Origin: Alphaproteobacteria bacterium HGW-Alphaproteobacteria-6
GTDB taxonomy: Bacteria; Pseudomonadota; Alphaproteobacteria; Rhodobacterales; Rhodobacteraceae
Reading direction: 5' to 3'
Length of the DNA stretch: 36,147 nt
NCBI GenBank assembly: GCA_002841115.1
Contig: PHEC01000042.1
Span: 1-36,147 of the forward strand
The position numbers and the translations under genes are program-made. Below are positions 7,264 to 16,539 of this stretch, piece after piece. Position 1 is the first letter of the stretch, and the number at the start of each line of letters is the position of its first letter. Under the pieces are notes generated by a model. The model saw nothing but the letters and a program-made list of their open reading frames with translations. It did no database searches and had not been told where the DNA came from.

Positions 7264-7725
7264 ATGTCGATCCGGCTGGACGAGATGGATCGGAAAATCC
7301 TCGCCGAGCTGCAAGAGGATGCCGGGCAGTCGCTGGACGAGATCGCACGCCGGGTCGGCTCGTCGAAGACCCCGGTCTGGAACCGGATCCGCAAGCTGCG
7401 CGAGGCCGGGGTGATCGGTCGCCAGACCGTGCTGCTGGACGCCGAGGCGCTGGGGCTCGAGGCCTGTTTCTTCGTGCTGATCCGCACCGCCGAACACGAG
7501 GCCGGCTGGCAGAAGACCTTTCTGAAGGCGCTGCGCGCGCGGCCCGAGGTGATGGAGGCGCATCGGCTGGCCGGCGACATCGACTATATCCTGAAGGTCC
7601 GGGTGAAGAATGCGCGGGCCTATGACAGCTTCTATCAGGCGCTGATCGCCGAGGTGCGGATCCACAACGTGACCGCACTTCTGAGCATGGAAGAGATCAA
7701 GTCGACGACGCTTTTGCCGCTTTGA
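7264..7725 (+). CDS. Lrp/AsnC-family transcriptional regulator
   Basis: 153 residues, usual for the family. Residues about 5-55 are the N-terminal helix-turn-helix domain (LDEMDRKILAELQEDAG, then LDEIARRVGSSKTPVWNRI). The rest is the RAM ligand-binding and oligomerisation domain (EVMEAHRLAGDIDYILKV). Of two ATGs, 7264 is chosen because GGGGGAG is eight bases away; ATG 7258 would leave only two bases. It is divergent from the sulfur operon with two palindromes in the shared gap. A role in sulfur or cysteine-responsive control is therefore likely but inferred. Confidence 0.88.
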   Translation: MSIRLDEMDRKILAELQEDAGQSLDEIARRVGSSKTPVWNRIRKLREAGVIGRQTVLLDAEALGLEACFFVLIRTAEHEAGWQKTFLKALRARPEVMEAHRLAGDIDYILKVRVKNARAYDSFYQALIAEVRIHNVTALLSMEEIKSTTLLPL

Positions 7726-7735
7726 CGCCGGGGCC

Positions 7736-7748
7736 GGGGCAGAGCCCC
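7736..7748. terminator. Short GC hairpin between lrp and the kinase gene
   Basis: GGGGC-AGA-GCCCC lies in the 54-base gap between two convergent genes. No T tract follows. It may be a weak bidirectional transcript end or a fragment of the GGGGC-N3-GCCCC repeat seen at 16495. Confidence 0.3.
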
Positions 7749-7779
7749 TCCGGATGCTTCCGCGCGATGTCCGGCCTTG

Positions 7780-8724
7780 TCAGCCCTTGCGCTTCCAGGC
7801 CTTCATCGTGGCCAGCGTGTGATCGAACGACCTCACCCCGGCATCCGAGCCAAGGCCGGAGGCCACCAGCCCCGCAACCCCTTGCGCGAACAGCACCGAA
7901 TCCTCGGGGTTCATGCGGTGGTGCAGCGCAGTGATGAAGCCCGAATCGAAGCCGTCGCCGCAACCGGTGGTATCAACGACCTTGATATCATAGGCCGGCA
8001 CATGGATCCGCGTGCCATCGGCCGAGGCGTAATAGGCGCCGTCGCCGCCCAGGGTGAAGACGCAGGTCCGCGCACCCTTGTCGAGATAGAAGCTGGCGCA
8101 ATCCTCGACCGCGGTCTGGCGCGACATGTCGCGGGCTTCCTCGATCGAGGGCATGAAATAGTCGATATGCGGCAAGAGCGGCAGCACCAGATCGGCGGTC
8201 TCATGACTTGCGGCGATCAGATCGAAGGTCACGGTGCAGCCGCGCCTTTTGGCCTCTTTCAGCAAGACCAGTGAGCGCTCGCCGTCCAGCCGCCTCAACA
8301 GGCCGGTGCCGCCGAGGTGAACGATGGGCGCATCGAAAACCTGATCATACATCGCTTCGGGCAGGTCGAAATGGTCGGAGGCACCGCGCACATGCAGGGC
8401 AGGGCGGTCGCCGTTCGGGCGCACGTTGAGGATGGTGGCCGAGGTCGGCACATTGCTCAGCCGCTGCATGGCCGAGGTGTCGATGTCGAAGCGGCCCATC
8501 GTGTCGATGACGAAATCGCCCTTCTCGTCATCGCCGACGGCGCCGACGGCCAGGCTTTTCAGGCCGAGCTTGGCGGTGTTGACCACGACGCCACCTGCGG
8601 TCCCCGCCACGGTCAGGCGGATTTCGTCGATGAATTCGACATTGCCGCGTTCCGGGATATGGGTGACCGGGCGGCCAAGGATGTCGAGAATGTAAAGCCC
8701 GATCACCGAAACGTCGTAGCGCAT
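7780..8724 (-). CDS. PfkB/ribokinase-family carbohydrate kinase
   Basis: 314 residues. It should transfer phosphate from ATP to a sugar or polyol-derived substrate in the cytoplasm. The N-terminal substrate region AGTAGGVVVNTAKLGL (about 39-54) and the C-terminal PfkB signature DTTGCGDGFDSGF (about 250-262) are clear. The second Asp of GCGD is the catalytic base. The usual GAGD is GCGD here. ATG 8724 has AGGGAGAG upstream. It is the last gene of the ABC transporter operon, 31 bases after the ATPase gene, which suggests it phosphorylates the imported compound or its oxidation product. The substrate cannot be read from sequence. Confidence 0.85.
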   Translation of the reverse strand: MRYDVSVIGLYILDILGRPVTHIPERGNVEFIDEIRLTVAGTAGGVVVNTAKLGLKSLAVGAVGDDEKGDFVIDTMGRFDIDTSAMQRLSNVPTSATILNVRPNGDRPALHVRGASDHFDLPEAMYDQVFDAPIVHLGGTGLLRRLDGERSLVLLKEAKRRGCTVTFDLIAASHETADLVLPLLPHIDYFMPSIEEARDMSRQTAVEDCASFYLDKGARTCVFTLGGDGAYYASADGTRIHVPAYDIKVVDTTGCGDGFDSGFITALHHRMNPEDSVLFAQGVAGLVASGLGSDAGVRSFDHTLATMKAWKRKG

Positions 8725-8755
8725 TCTTCTCTCCCTGGTTCGGGCGCGGCCGGGT

Positions 8756-9820
8756 TCAGCCCGCGACGCGGACCCCGTCGACATACAACATCACCCGGGC
8801 GTGCGGGACCATGAGGTTCACCGTGCCGCCGAGGTCCGCCGGCGGCGCGCCGACGGTATTGACCTTGACCGTGGCCCCGCCGACGCGAACGGTGGTCAGA
8901 TAGCGCCCGGCAATGCCGACCGCCTGATCGACAAGCGTGCCCGGCACACTTCCCGTCACGGCCTGCCCGCTCATCGTGACCCGCTCGGGGCGGATGCCAA
9001 TGGTGATTTCGCCCTTTGGCAGGTGCGCCGGGGCCGCAATCGGGCCGGCCAGAATGGCGGCATGAATACCGTCCGGTTGCAACGTTGCCGGGATGAAATT
9101 CATCCCCGGATTGCCCATGAACCAGCCGCCGAACGCGGTGGACGGCTCGGAATAGAGCACATGCGGCGCATCGTATTGCAGGATCTTGCCCGCCTTCATC
9201 AGCGCGATCTTGTCGGCCAGCGTCATCGCTTCGGTCTGGTCATGCGTCACATAGACGATGGTCTGCCGCAGCCGTCGCGTCACCCGCTTGAAAGCGTGGA
9301 TGAGTTGCAGCTTGGCCGCCACACCCATGTTGGTGGTCGGCTCGTCGAAGAGCACGATTTCCGACTGGCGCGCCACGGCGCGGCCGATCGCCACCTTCTG
9401 GCGACTGCCGATGTCGAGATCCTCGATGAAGGCGCGCGCCATCGGCCGCATGTCCAGAACGTCAAGCACCTCGTCAACGCGGCGCTGGCGTTCGGACTGG
9501 TCAAGCGCGCGGTCGTATTTCATCGGCAGGGCCAGGTTTTCGGCCACCGACAGCGTGGGATACATGACCGGATACTGAAAGACCATGCCGACATTGCGCT
9601 TGCGCGGCGGCAGGTCGGTCACGTCCTTGCCGCCGAAAAGCACGCGCCCGCTGGTGGGCTGCTCCAGCCCTGCCAGTATCCGCATCAAGGTGGTCTTGCC
9701 GCAGCCCGACGGACCCAGAAGGCAGGCGACCTCGCCGTCGGAAAAGGTCATGTCGATGTTGTCCACCGCCGCAAGATCGCCGAAACGCTTGGTGACATGG
9801 TCGATGACGATCTCAGCCAT
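8756..9820 (-). CDS. ABC importer ATPase with degenerate signature motif (GlpT-like)
   Basis: 354 residues, MalK/UgpC-like with a C-terminal OB-type regulatory domain. Walker A GPSGCGKTT (36-44), Q82, Walker B IVLFDE with catalytic E160, and H193 (VTHDQTEAM) are intact. The signature LSGGQ is replaced by LDIGS (135-139), and the D-loop reads TTNMG instead of SNLD. It can therefore supply a working Walker A/B/His half but not a normal signature half. It overlaps the other ATPase gene by eight bases, and that partner has the complementary defects. From memory the GlpT ATPase of the rhizobial glycerol importer shows similar changes. Confidence 0.88.
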   Translation of the reverse strand: MAEIVIDHVTKRFGDLAAVDNIDMTFSDGEVACLLGPSGCGKTTLMRILAGLEQPTSGRVLFGGKDVTDLPPRKRNVGMVFQYPVMYPTLSVAENLALPMKYDRALDQSERQRRVDEVLDVLDMRPMARAFIEDLDIGSRQKVAIGRAVARQSEIVLFDEPTTNMGVAAKLQLIHAFKRVTRRLRQTIVYVTHDQTEAMTLADKIALMKAGKILQYDAPHVLYSEPSTAFGGWFMGNPGMNFIPATLQPDGIHAAILAGPIAAPAHLPKGEITIGIRPERVTMSGQAVTGSVPGTLVDQAVGIAGRYLTTVRVGGATVKVNTVGAPPADLGGTVNLMVPHARVMLYVDGVRVAG

Positions 9821-10880
9821 GGGTGCCGGCCTTCCGCAAGGCGATGCTGCTGATCCGTGCCCCGGACGTCGCATCGAAAAGACAGACCTCGGCCGGGTCG
9901 ACCGTCACGCCGACCATGGCGTCGATTTCGGGCGGGGCGGTGTCGAGCAACGGCATCGCGGCGGTCAGTGCCTGACCCTGCATGTCAAGATAGACCACCG
10001 CCTCGCCACCAAGGTTTTCCACCAGCGTCACCCGCGCATCCGCGCCGTCGCCGAGCCGAAGATGCTCGGGGCGCAGGCCGACCACGACCTCGCCCGCGCC
10101 GTCCGCGGCAAACCGCAAGGGACCGGCCGTCAACTGACCCGCGGCAAGCCGGCCGGGCACAAGGTTGGCGCGCGGAAAGCCGATCAGTTCCAGCGCGCGG
10201 GCCGTGGCGGGCAGGTGATAGACCTCCGAAGGCGGTGCGGCCTGCACGATCCGGCCGCGGTCGAGCACGGCCAGGTGTTGCGCCATCGAAAGGGCTTCCA
10301 GCGAGTCGGCCGTGGCATAGAGAAAGGTCGCCTTCAACTCGTGGCGCAGGCCCTTCAACTCGTCCATCAGCCGCTCGCGCAGCTTGTAGTCAAGGCCGAC
10401 CAGCGGATCGTCGAGCACGAAGATCTCGGCGTCCTTCAGAAGGCCGCGCGCGACGGCGACGCGCTGTTTTTCGCCGCCCGACAGCTGGTCGGGGGTCTTC
10501 TTCAGGAGATGGGTGATCGACAGGATCCCGGCGGTGCGATCGACGCGCCGGGCGATCTCGTCCCTGGCAAAGCGCGCCAGCGTCAGCGGATAGGCCATGT
10601 TCTGCGCTACCGTCAGATGCGGATAAAGCGCAAAGCTTTGCGGCACATAACCAACCGGGCGCCGGGCGGGCGGATCATTGGCGATGTCGCGGCCGCCCAG
10701 CAGAATCTGGCCGCTATCGGGATGTTCCAGCCCGACGAGCAGACGAAACAGCACCGATTTGCCGGCTTTCGGTTCACCGCAGACGACCGTGAAGGAACCG
10801 GCCTCGACCGTCAGGTCCAAGGCATCGATCGCCCGGGTCCTGCCGTAGGATTTGGAGATATTCCTGAACTCAAGCGGCAT
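9813..10880 (-). CDS. ABC importer ATPase lacking catalytic Glu and His (GlpS-like)
   Basis: 355 residues, MalK-like with a C-terminal TOBE/OB region. Walker A GEPKAGKS (35-42), Q81, the consensus signature LSGGE (133-137) and the D-loop VGLD are present. Walker B ends LDD, so the catalytic Glu is Asp158, and the H-loop reads YATADSLEA with Ala191 in place of His. Such a subunit should be poorly hydrolytic alone but can give its signature to the partner's ATP site. It lies three bases after the small membrane protein gene and overlaps the next ATPase gene. An obligate heterodimer with the product of 8756-9820 is inferred. Confidence 0.88.
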   Translation of the reverse strand: MPLEFRNISKSYGRTRAIDALDLTVEAGSFTVVCGEPKAGKSVLFRLLVGLEHPDSGQILLGGRDIANDPPARRPVGYVPQSFALYPHLTVAQNMAYPLTLARFARDEIARRVDRTAGILSITHLLKKTPDQLSGGEKQRVAVARGLLKDAEIFVLDDPLVGLDYKLRERLMDELKGLRHELKATFLYATADSLEALSMAQHLAVLDRGRIVQAAPPSEVYHLPATARALELIGFPRANLVPGRLAAGQLTAGPLRFAADGAGEVVVGLRPEHLRLGDGADARVTLVENLGGEAVVYLDMQGQALTAAMPLLDTAPPEIDAMVGVTVDPAEVCLFDATSGARISSIALRKAGTHG

Positions 10881-10883
10881 GTT

Positions 10884-11170
10884 TCACTGTCCCAGGGTCG
10901 AGAAGGTGGGAACCAGCAAGATGCCCAGTGTGAAAATCCCGGCCATCACGGCCAGGATGACGGCGATGAACCTTGCGCTGGCCCGAAAGTCGGCGTCCTT
11001 GCGCAGGTTGCCGACCGCGATCTGAAGGAAGGTCGAAACCACCAGGGCCGACAACCCGACGCGGTAGCCGTTCACCGAATAGGTCTGCGCGATCAGCGCG
11101 ATACCGATGCACATGGTCACGATCAGCGTGGTTTCCAGCCGCTCGGCGAAGCTTCGGGGTTGCTTCATCA

Positions 11171-11171
<1 letters not shown>
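10884..11171 (-). CDS. Small three-helix membrane protein of the ABC operon
   Basis: 95 residues. Three hydrophobic segments are visible at about 14-30, 36-55 and 66-90. The N-terminus (MMKQPRSFAERLE) is positively charged. The start overlaps the upstream permease stop by one base (TGATG), and a second ATG follows at once (11166-11168). It sits between the permease and ATPase genes. In the rhizobial glycerol importer operon a small DUF2160 membrane protein occupies a comparable place, but I see no clear sequence match to it. Probably an accessory of this transporter; no family assigned. Confidence 0.75.
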
Positions 11172-11994
<823 letters not shown>

Positions 11995-11998
<4 letters not shown>

Positions 11999-12927
11999 CC
12001 TTCGGTTTCCTTCCGTCGGCGCAGGTTCAGCACATAGATGAACACCGATGTCATGGCGATCGAGATCAGCAGCAAGAGCACCGCATAGGCCGATGACCAG
12101 CCCATGTTGAAGCTCTCGAACGACTGTTTGTTGAGCTCCAAAGCCACAAGTCGGGTGTTCTGCCCCGGCCCGCCCTTGGTCATCGGGATGATCAGATCCA
12201 GCGTCTTGAAACTGTCGATGGTGCGCAAGAGGATGCCCAGCATCATGATGAACTTGCCGTGGTGCCAGATCACCAGCGTCAGGCGGCGCAGGAAGGGCAC
12301 GCGGTCAATCTCGGCGGCCTCGAGTTCCGCCTTTGGCACCGAACCGAGTGCGGCCAGCGTCATCAGCGTCATGAACGGTGTCCACATCCAGCAATCCACC
12401 GCCAGAACCGCCCAGAAAGCCAGTTTCGGATTGCCGAGGAAATCGATCGGGCCGGTTTCGACGACCGCGCGGATGAGGTAGTTCAGAACCCCGAAAGTCG
12501 GGTCATAGATGAAGCGGAAGAAGGTGCCCGTCGCCACCGGGGTCAGCACCATCGGCGCGAACAGAAGCGTCAGCGCGACCCGCCGGCCCGGCATGTTCCT
12601 GGACCCCCAGAACAGAAAGCCCAAGGCTGCACCCAGCAAGGTCTGGAACGCCACACCGCTGATCACGAAGGTGAAGGTGCGCGACAGGTCGAACCAGATC
12701 GCATTCTTGGCGTTGAAGATCCCCACGAAGTTCTTGAACCCGATGAACTCGGGCGGCACGCCGCCGGTCAGCGAATATTTGTAGAACGACAGGCCCAGCA
12801 GCCACAGCGTCGGAATGGTGTTGAACACGATGAAGAACATCATCACCGGGGCGAGAAGCACCAATACCCGCGCCCGCGGGTTATCCATCAGCCGACGACG
12901 GCCGGGGGTCTGCGTTGCCAATGACAT
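11995..12927 (-). CDS. Sugar ABC transporter permease, MalF/UgpA type
   Basis: 310 residues. After an Arg-rich cytoplasmic start (TPGRRRLMDNPRARVLV) there are about six transmembrane helices. The EAA loop is clear at AELEAAEIDRVPFLRRLTLV. FKTLDLIIPMTKGGPGQNT is the usual late-permease motif. ATG 12927 is used; the Shine-Dalgarno is weak (AGGGCGACG). An 81-base gap with a strong hairpin separates it from the solute-binding protein gene, so its expression is probably lower than that of the binding protein. Confidence 0.9.
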
Positions 12928-12961
12928 ATCGTCGCCCTGATCGGAAAACTGAGACAGGAAA

Positions 12962-12989
12962 GGATGCGGCGGACGGTGCCGCCGCATCC
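12962..12989 (-). terminator. Intercistronic hairpin between binding-protein and permease genes
   Basis: GGATGCGGCGG (12962-12972) and CCGCCGCATCC (12979-12989) form a perfect 11-base stem with a six-base loop. On the minus strand it is followed by a short T/C-rich stretch (TTTCCTGTCTC). It sits 20 bases after the binding-protein stop. It probably acts as a partial terminator and 3' stabiliser, like the malE-malF intercistronic region. Confidence 0.65.
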
Positions 12990-13008
12990 CACACCTTGCA
13001 AGGCAATC

Positions 13009-14478
13009 TTACAGCGAGATGCCTGCGCAAATGCCGCTCGGCTCGGTCTTCGCGACACCCTCGTCGAACAGGATCTGCTGCTGGGCACAAGCGATGTAGT
13101 TCATCACCGCCTGCGGATCGGTCGCCTGGTCGGTGACGAAGGCCGAGTAGCCCTCCTGCTGGACCGCCAGCATCTCCGAATACTTCGGATCATGCCAGAA
13201 GTCCTGCGACCGGCCATCCTCAAGCATGTACTTGAAGGTGCGGTTCCACGGGTTGATGTCATCGAAATCATCACGCGACAGCGTGGCCTTGTCGCAGGGG
13301 TTGCCGCCGCGCCTGGCGAATTCCAGCGTGGTTTCCGGAAGATACCACCAGTTCATGAAATCGATGGCAACCCGCATGTGGGCTTCGTCATTGAAGGCGT
13401 TGATCACCCAGGGCTGGCCACCCATCGACATGATGCGCTTGGCATCGGCACCCGTGCCATGCTTCGGCGGCGGAACGACAAGGACCTTGCCCTTCAGTTC
13501 CTCCGAGATCATCGCCGTGCCGACGGCGGCCCACTGGATCTGCGAGAAGACCTTGCCCTGCACGAACACGTCGATGCCTTCGCCGATGCCGAAGTTGGTG
13601 GCGCCCGGCGGCTGATACTTCAGCCAGCGCTTGAACTCGACCAGCGAGGCGGCGTTTTCCGGCGTGTTCAGGATGCCTTCGATCTGGCCGGTGGCCGGAT
13701 CCCAGATGCTGCCGCCACGGCTCCACAGGAAGTTGTTGAAGGCGCAGGTCGCGAAGTCATAGACACGGCTGTACTGCTGAGAGAAGCCCCACAGGCCGGC
13801 ATCCGGGCGGGTGAAGAATTCGGCGATCTTCTCGAATTCCTCCATGTTCATCTCGGCGAAGTCTTCCCAGGTCTGCGCCAGCCTGGTGCCATACCTGGCC
13901 TCGAAGGCGGCCTGCTCCTCGGGGTCTTCCAGCATGTCCTTGCGCACGAACAGCGCCTCGACGTCGCCTTCCTGCGGCAGACCCCAGATCTGGTCGGAAC
14001 CGTCGGGATAGGTCATGTAGGTGTCGACGACGGCCTTGGAATACCAGTCCAGCTGCAGTCCCGGGTTGTTCTTGATCACGTCGTTGAGGTTCAGGATCCA
14101 GCCCGGCTGTGCAAGCGCACCCAGCCACTGGCTGTCCGAGATGATGATGTTGAATTCCTGGCTCTTGGTCGCCAGCGAGGTCGCGGCCTTCTGGAACAGG
14201 TCGGAGAAGGGCGCTTCCTGGAAGGCGAAGGTTACGTCGTAGCCATATTTTGCCTTCACATATTCGGCAAACAGCGGCGACATGGCGACGCCCAGCGAGG
14301 ACGGCCCCCAGCCCGCGATCCCGAGGATCGTCATGTCGATCTTCTGGCCCTTGAGCGGATGGTCTTCAGCCAGAAGGCGGGTCGGCATCGAGCCGACGAT
14401 GGCGGCGGTGCCCAGTGCAATCCCGCTCCTGAGCGCGGACCGGCGCGAAACCTGCGGTGAAGTCGAAGTTCTTTTCAT
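13009..14478 (-). CDS. Family 1 extracellular solute-binding protein, Tat-type signal
   Basis: 489 residues. The N-terminus has SRRSALRSG followed by a hydrophobic stretch (IALGTAAIVGSM) and an AEDH cleavage region, which is a likely Tat signal peptide with twin Arg at about 13-14. The mature part is a long type 1 substrate-binding protein (MDMTILGIAGWGPSS-like start, later IWGLPQEGDVEALFVRKDML). It should capture the solute in the periplasm for the two permeases that follow. ATG 14478 has GGGAGG seven bases upstream. It is the first gene of the operon. Its size and operon partners resemble polyol or glycerol-type systems; the ligand is unknown. Confidence 0.9.
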   Translation of the reverse strand: MKRTSTSPQVSRRSALRSGIALGTAAIVGSMPTRLLAEDHPLKGQKIDMTILGIAGWGPSSLGVAMSPLFAEYVKAKYGYDVTFAFQEAPFSDLFQKAATSLATKSQEFNIIISDSQWLGALAQPGWILNLNDVIKNNPGLQLDWYSKAVVDTYMTYPDGSDQIWGLPQEGDVEALFVRKDMLEDPEEQAAFEARYGTRLAQTWEDFAEMNMEEFEKIAEFFTRPDAGLWGFSQQYSRVYDFATCAFNNFLWSRGGSIWDPATGQIEGILNTPENAASLVEFKRWLKYQPPGATNFGIGEGIDVFVQGKVFSQIQWAAVGTAMISEELKGKVLVVPPPKHGTGADAKRIMSMGGQPWVINAFNDEAHMRVAIDFMNWWYLPETTLEFARRGGNPCDKATLSRDDFDDINPWNRTFKYMLEDGRSQDFWHDPKYSEMLAVQQEGYSAFVTDQATDPQAVMNYIACAQQQILFDEGVAKTEPSGICAGISL

Positions 14479-14821
14479 GCGTATTCCTCCCGTTATTCTG
14501 GCACTCGCGGCAAGCGGCCGATCCTCCTGCGTCCGACCAGTGGCATTCGACGACTGCCCCGGCCCGCGACTCCGGAAAGGCGGCGTCAGGGAAGTGTTGC
14601 ACAATCGATGCTTCGGACATTAGTCAAAGGCTTTGAAACTTTGTCAACAACCAACTAGGGTCGCGCTCGATCGGCTTCGATGCCGGCATCGGATCTGTCC
14701 TCGACCGCGGCCCGCAAACCGGGACGAGGCAGGGCGCGGCGGTCTTTCCGATGCGATCGCCAGGCCGATGCCCGGGCGCGGTGCCGACTTGTCGGCGATG
14801 TCACGTTCGTTAGGGAAAACA
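14479..14821. other. Divergent intergenic region, transporter operon / dhaKL
   Basis: This 343-base stretch has no gene that I can support. Its central 14615-14655 is AT-rich and holds a good minus-strand promoter with an operator. On the plus strand TTGAAA (14633-14638), 17 bases, TAGGGT (14656-14661) is a poor but possible dhaK promoter that overlaps the other one. The remainder up to dhaK is GC-rich and without clear motifs. No regulator gene lies nearby. Confidence 0.5.
14619..14647 (-). promoter_or_regulatory. Promoter and palindromic operator of the ABC operon
   Basis: On the minus strand TTGACA (14642-14647) is separated by 17 bases from ACTAAT (14619-14624). The spacer contains most of the perfect palindrome TCAAAG-G-CTTTGA (14624-14636). 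A repressor bound there would block polymerase. Expected transcript start is near 14610, giving a leader of about 130 bases. Confidence 0.6.
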
Positions 14822-15829
14822 ATGGCTAAGACGAAAAAGATCATCAATTCCGGCGCCGCCGTCGTTGACGAAATGGTGGAGGGCATCTGCCTTGCCCACT
14901 CCGACCTTGTCATGGCGCTGCCGGACTCGCCGCGCTCTCTTGTCGCGCGCCACGGGCCGCGACCGGGCAAGGTGGGAATGGTGATTGGCGGCGGCTCGGG
15001 GCACGAACCATCGTTCCTGGGTTTTGTCGGCAAGGGGCTGGCCGATGCCGCCGCCGTCGGCAATGTCTTCGCCTCGCCGCCGCCGGATCCGATCCTCGCC
15101 TGTGCGCGAGCGGCGAGCAAGGGCGCGGGCGTGGTCTTCCTGTATGGCAACTATGCCGGCGACGTGATGAACTTCGACATGGCGGCGGAAATGGCGGCGA
15201 TGGAGGATATCGAGGTCCGCACCATCGTCACCACCGACGACGTGGCCTCGGCCCCGCCGGACCAGAAACACAAGCGTCGCGGGGTGGCGGGCAACTTCTT
15301 CGTCTTCAAGGCGGCCGGCGCCGCCTGCGACAAGATGTTGCCGATCGACGAGGTCGAGCGGATCGCGAACCTGGCCAACAGCCGGACCTATACCGTCGGC
15401 GTCGGCCTGTCGGCCTGTTCATTGCCGCAGACGCGCGTGCCGAACTTCCAGCTTGGCGAGGACGAGATGGAGATCGGTCTTGGTATCCACGGCGAGCCGG
15501 GGGTCGAGCGTGGGCCGCTGCGCACGGCCGATGCCATCGTCGACGACATGATCGATCGCATCTTCGCCGAGATGAAGCCGGCACGCGGCGACAGGGTGGC
15601 CCTGCTTGTCAACTCGCTGGGCGGCACACCACTGATGGAGCTTTATGTCATGAACCGCCGGGTGCGTCAGCGTCTGGCCGAGGCCGGGGTCGAGGTTCAC
15701 GCCACCTGGGTCGGGCCCTATTGCACCTCGCTTGAGGCGGCGGGGGCGTCGGTCACGCTTTTCCATCTCGACGACGAACTGACCGGGCTTCTGGATCGCC
15801 CCGCCGATTGCGCGATGTTCAGGGCATGA
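14822..15829 (+). CDS. dhaK: Dihydroxyacetone kinase subunit DhaK
   Basis: 335 residues, somewhat shorter than E. coli DhaK. It binds dihydroxyacetone or a similar short ketose covalently for phosphorylation by DhaL. GGGSGHEP (56-63) and D114 in NYAGDVMNFD form the substrate site. H223 in GIHGEPG is the hemiaminal-forming histidine. ATG 14822 gives MAKTKKIIN, close to the family N-terminus. The longer open frame upstream has no ribosome site. It is followed 11 bases later by dhaL. Paralogues of this family phosphorylate D- or L-erythrulose, so the substrate may be a tetrulose. Confidence 0.9.
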   Translation: MAKTKKIINSGAAVVDEMVEGICLAHSDLVMALPDSPRSLVARHGPRPGKVGMVIGGGSGHEPSFLGFVGKGLADAAAVGNVFASPPPDPILACARAASKGAGVVFLYGNYAGDVMNFDMAAEMAAMEDIEVRTIVTTDDVASAPPDQKHKRRGVAGNFFVFKAAGAACDKMLPIDEVERIANLANSRTYTVGVGLSACSLPQTRVPNFQLGEDEMEIGLGIHGEPGVERGPLRTADAIVDDMIDRIFAEMKPARGDRVALLVNSLGGTPLMELYVMNRRVRQRLAEAGVEVHATWVGPYCTSLEAAGASVTLFHLDDELTGLLDRPADCAMFRA

Positions 15830-15840
15830 GGGAGAGCCCG

Positions 15841-16479
15841 ATGGAATACGGCAGCCAGTCCTTCGTCGCCATGTTCGACGCGATCGCCCGGACCATGGAT
15901 GAAAACCGCGACCACCTTTGTGCGCTCGACGGTGTGATCGGGGATGCCGATCACGGCATTGCCATGCAGCAGGGGTTCAGTGCGGTGAAGCAGGCGGTGG
16001 ACGCGCTCGATGTCGCCACGGTCACCCCGACGGATGTGTTCAACACCGCCGCCAGGGTGTTTCTGAACGCGGTGGGCGCCTCGTCGGGGCCGCTTTATGC
16101 CACCGCCCTGATGCGCGCCGGGGCAACGCTCAGGGGCAAGACCGCAGCCTCGGGCCATGACCTGGCCGCACTGGTTCCGGCCATGACCAGGGGCATCGCC
16201 GATCGCGGCAAGGCGGCGCCGGGCGACAAGACCATGCTCGACACCTGGTCGTCGTCGTCGGCCCGGGTCGAGGCGATGCTTGATGCCGGGGCGGAGCCGG
16301 CGGCCATTCTTGCCGCAGCGATCGAGGCGGCAGAGGCGGGGGCGCAATCGACCATCGCGATGGAGGCCAGGATGGGCCGCGCCGCGAGACTGGGCGCGCG
16401 CTCTGTCGGCAACATGGATGCCGGAGCGGCCTCGGCGGCGGTTCTGATCAAGGCGATGCTGGGCAGTTTCGTCGCCTGA
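15841..16479 (+). CDS. dhaL: Dihydroxyacetone kinase subunit DhaL
   Basis: 212 residues, the usual length. It carries the nucleotide and hands the phosphate to the ketose bound on DhaK. The Mg-nucleotide motif LDGVIGDADHGIAM (about 27-40) holds the Asp cluster. GASSGPLYATAL and GDKTMLDTW are the other family motifs. ATG 15841 is chosen because GGGAGAG lies just upstream. No dhaM (PTS phosphodonor) is present, so either the donor is ATP or DhaM is elsewhere. It ends before a repeat, opposite the P450 gene. Confidence 0.9.
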   Translation: MEYGSQSFVAMFDAIARTMDENRDHLCALDGVIGDADHGIAMQQGFSAVKQAVDALDVATVTPTDVFNTAARVFLNAVGASSGPLYATALMRAGATLRGKTAASGHDLAALVPAMTRGIADRGKAAPGDKTMLDTWSSSSARVEAMLDAGAEPAAILAAAIEAAEAGAQSTIAMEARMGRAARLGARSVGNMDAGAASAAVLIKAMLGSFVA

Positions 16480-16494
16480 GGCCGGGGCCGTTGC

Positions 16495-16535
16495 GGGGCG
16501 CTGCCCCGGACCCCGAGGTATTTTCGCCAAGATGA
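16495..16535 (+). repeat. Rhodobacterales-type intergenic hairpin repeat
   Basis: GGGGC-GCT-GCCCC (16495-16507) is followed by GGACCCCGAGGTATTTTCG and CCAAGATGAAGG. I recall this pattern as a frequent intergenic sequence in Rhodobacteraceae. With its TATTTT tail it can act as a terminator for dhaL. It fills the 60-base gap between convergent genes. Confidence 0.5.
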
Positions 16536-16539
16536 AGGT

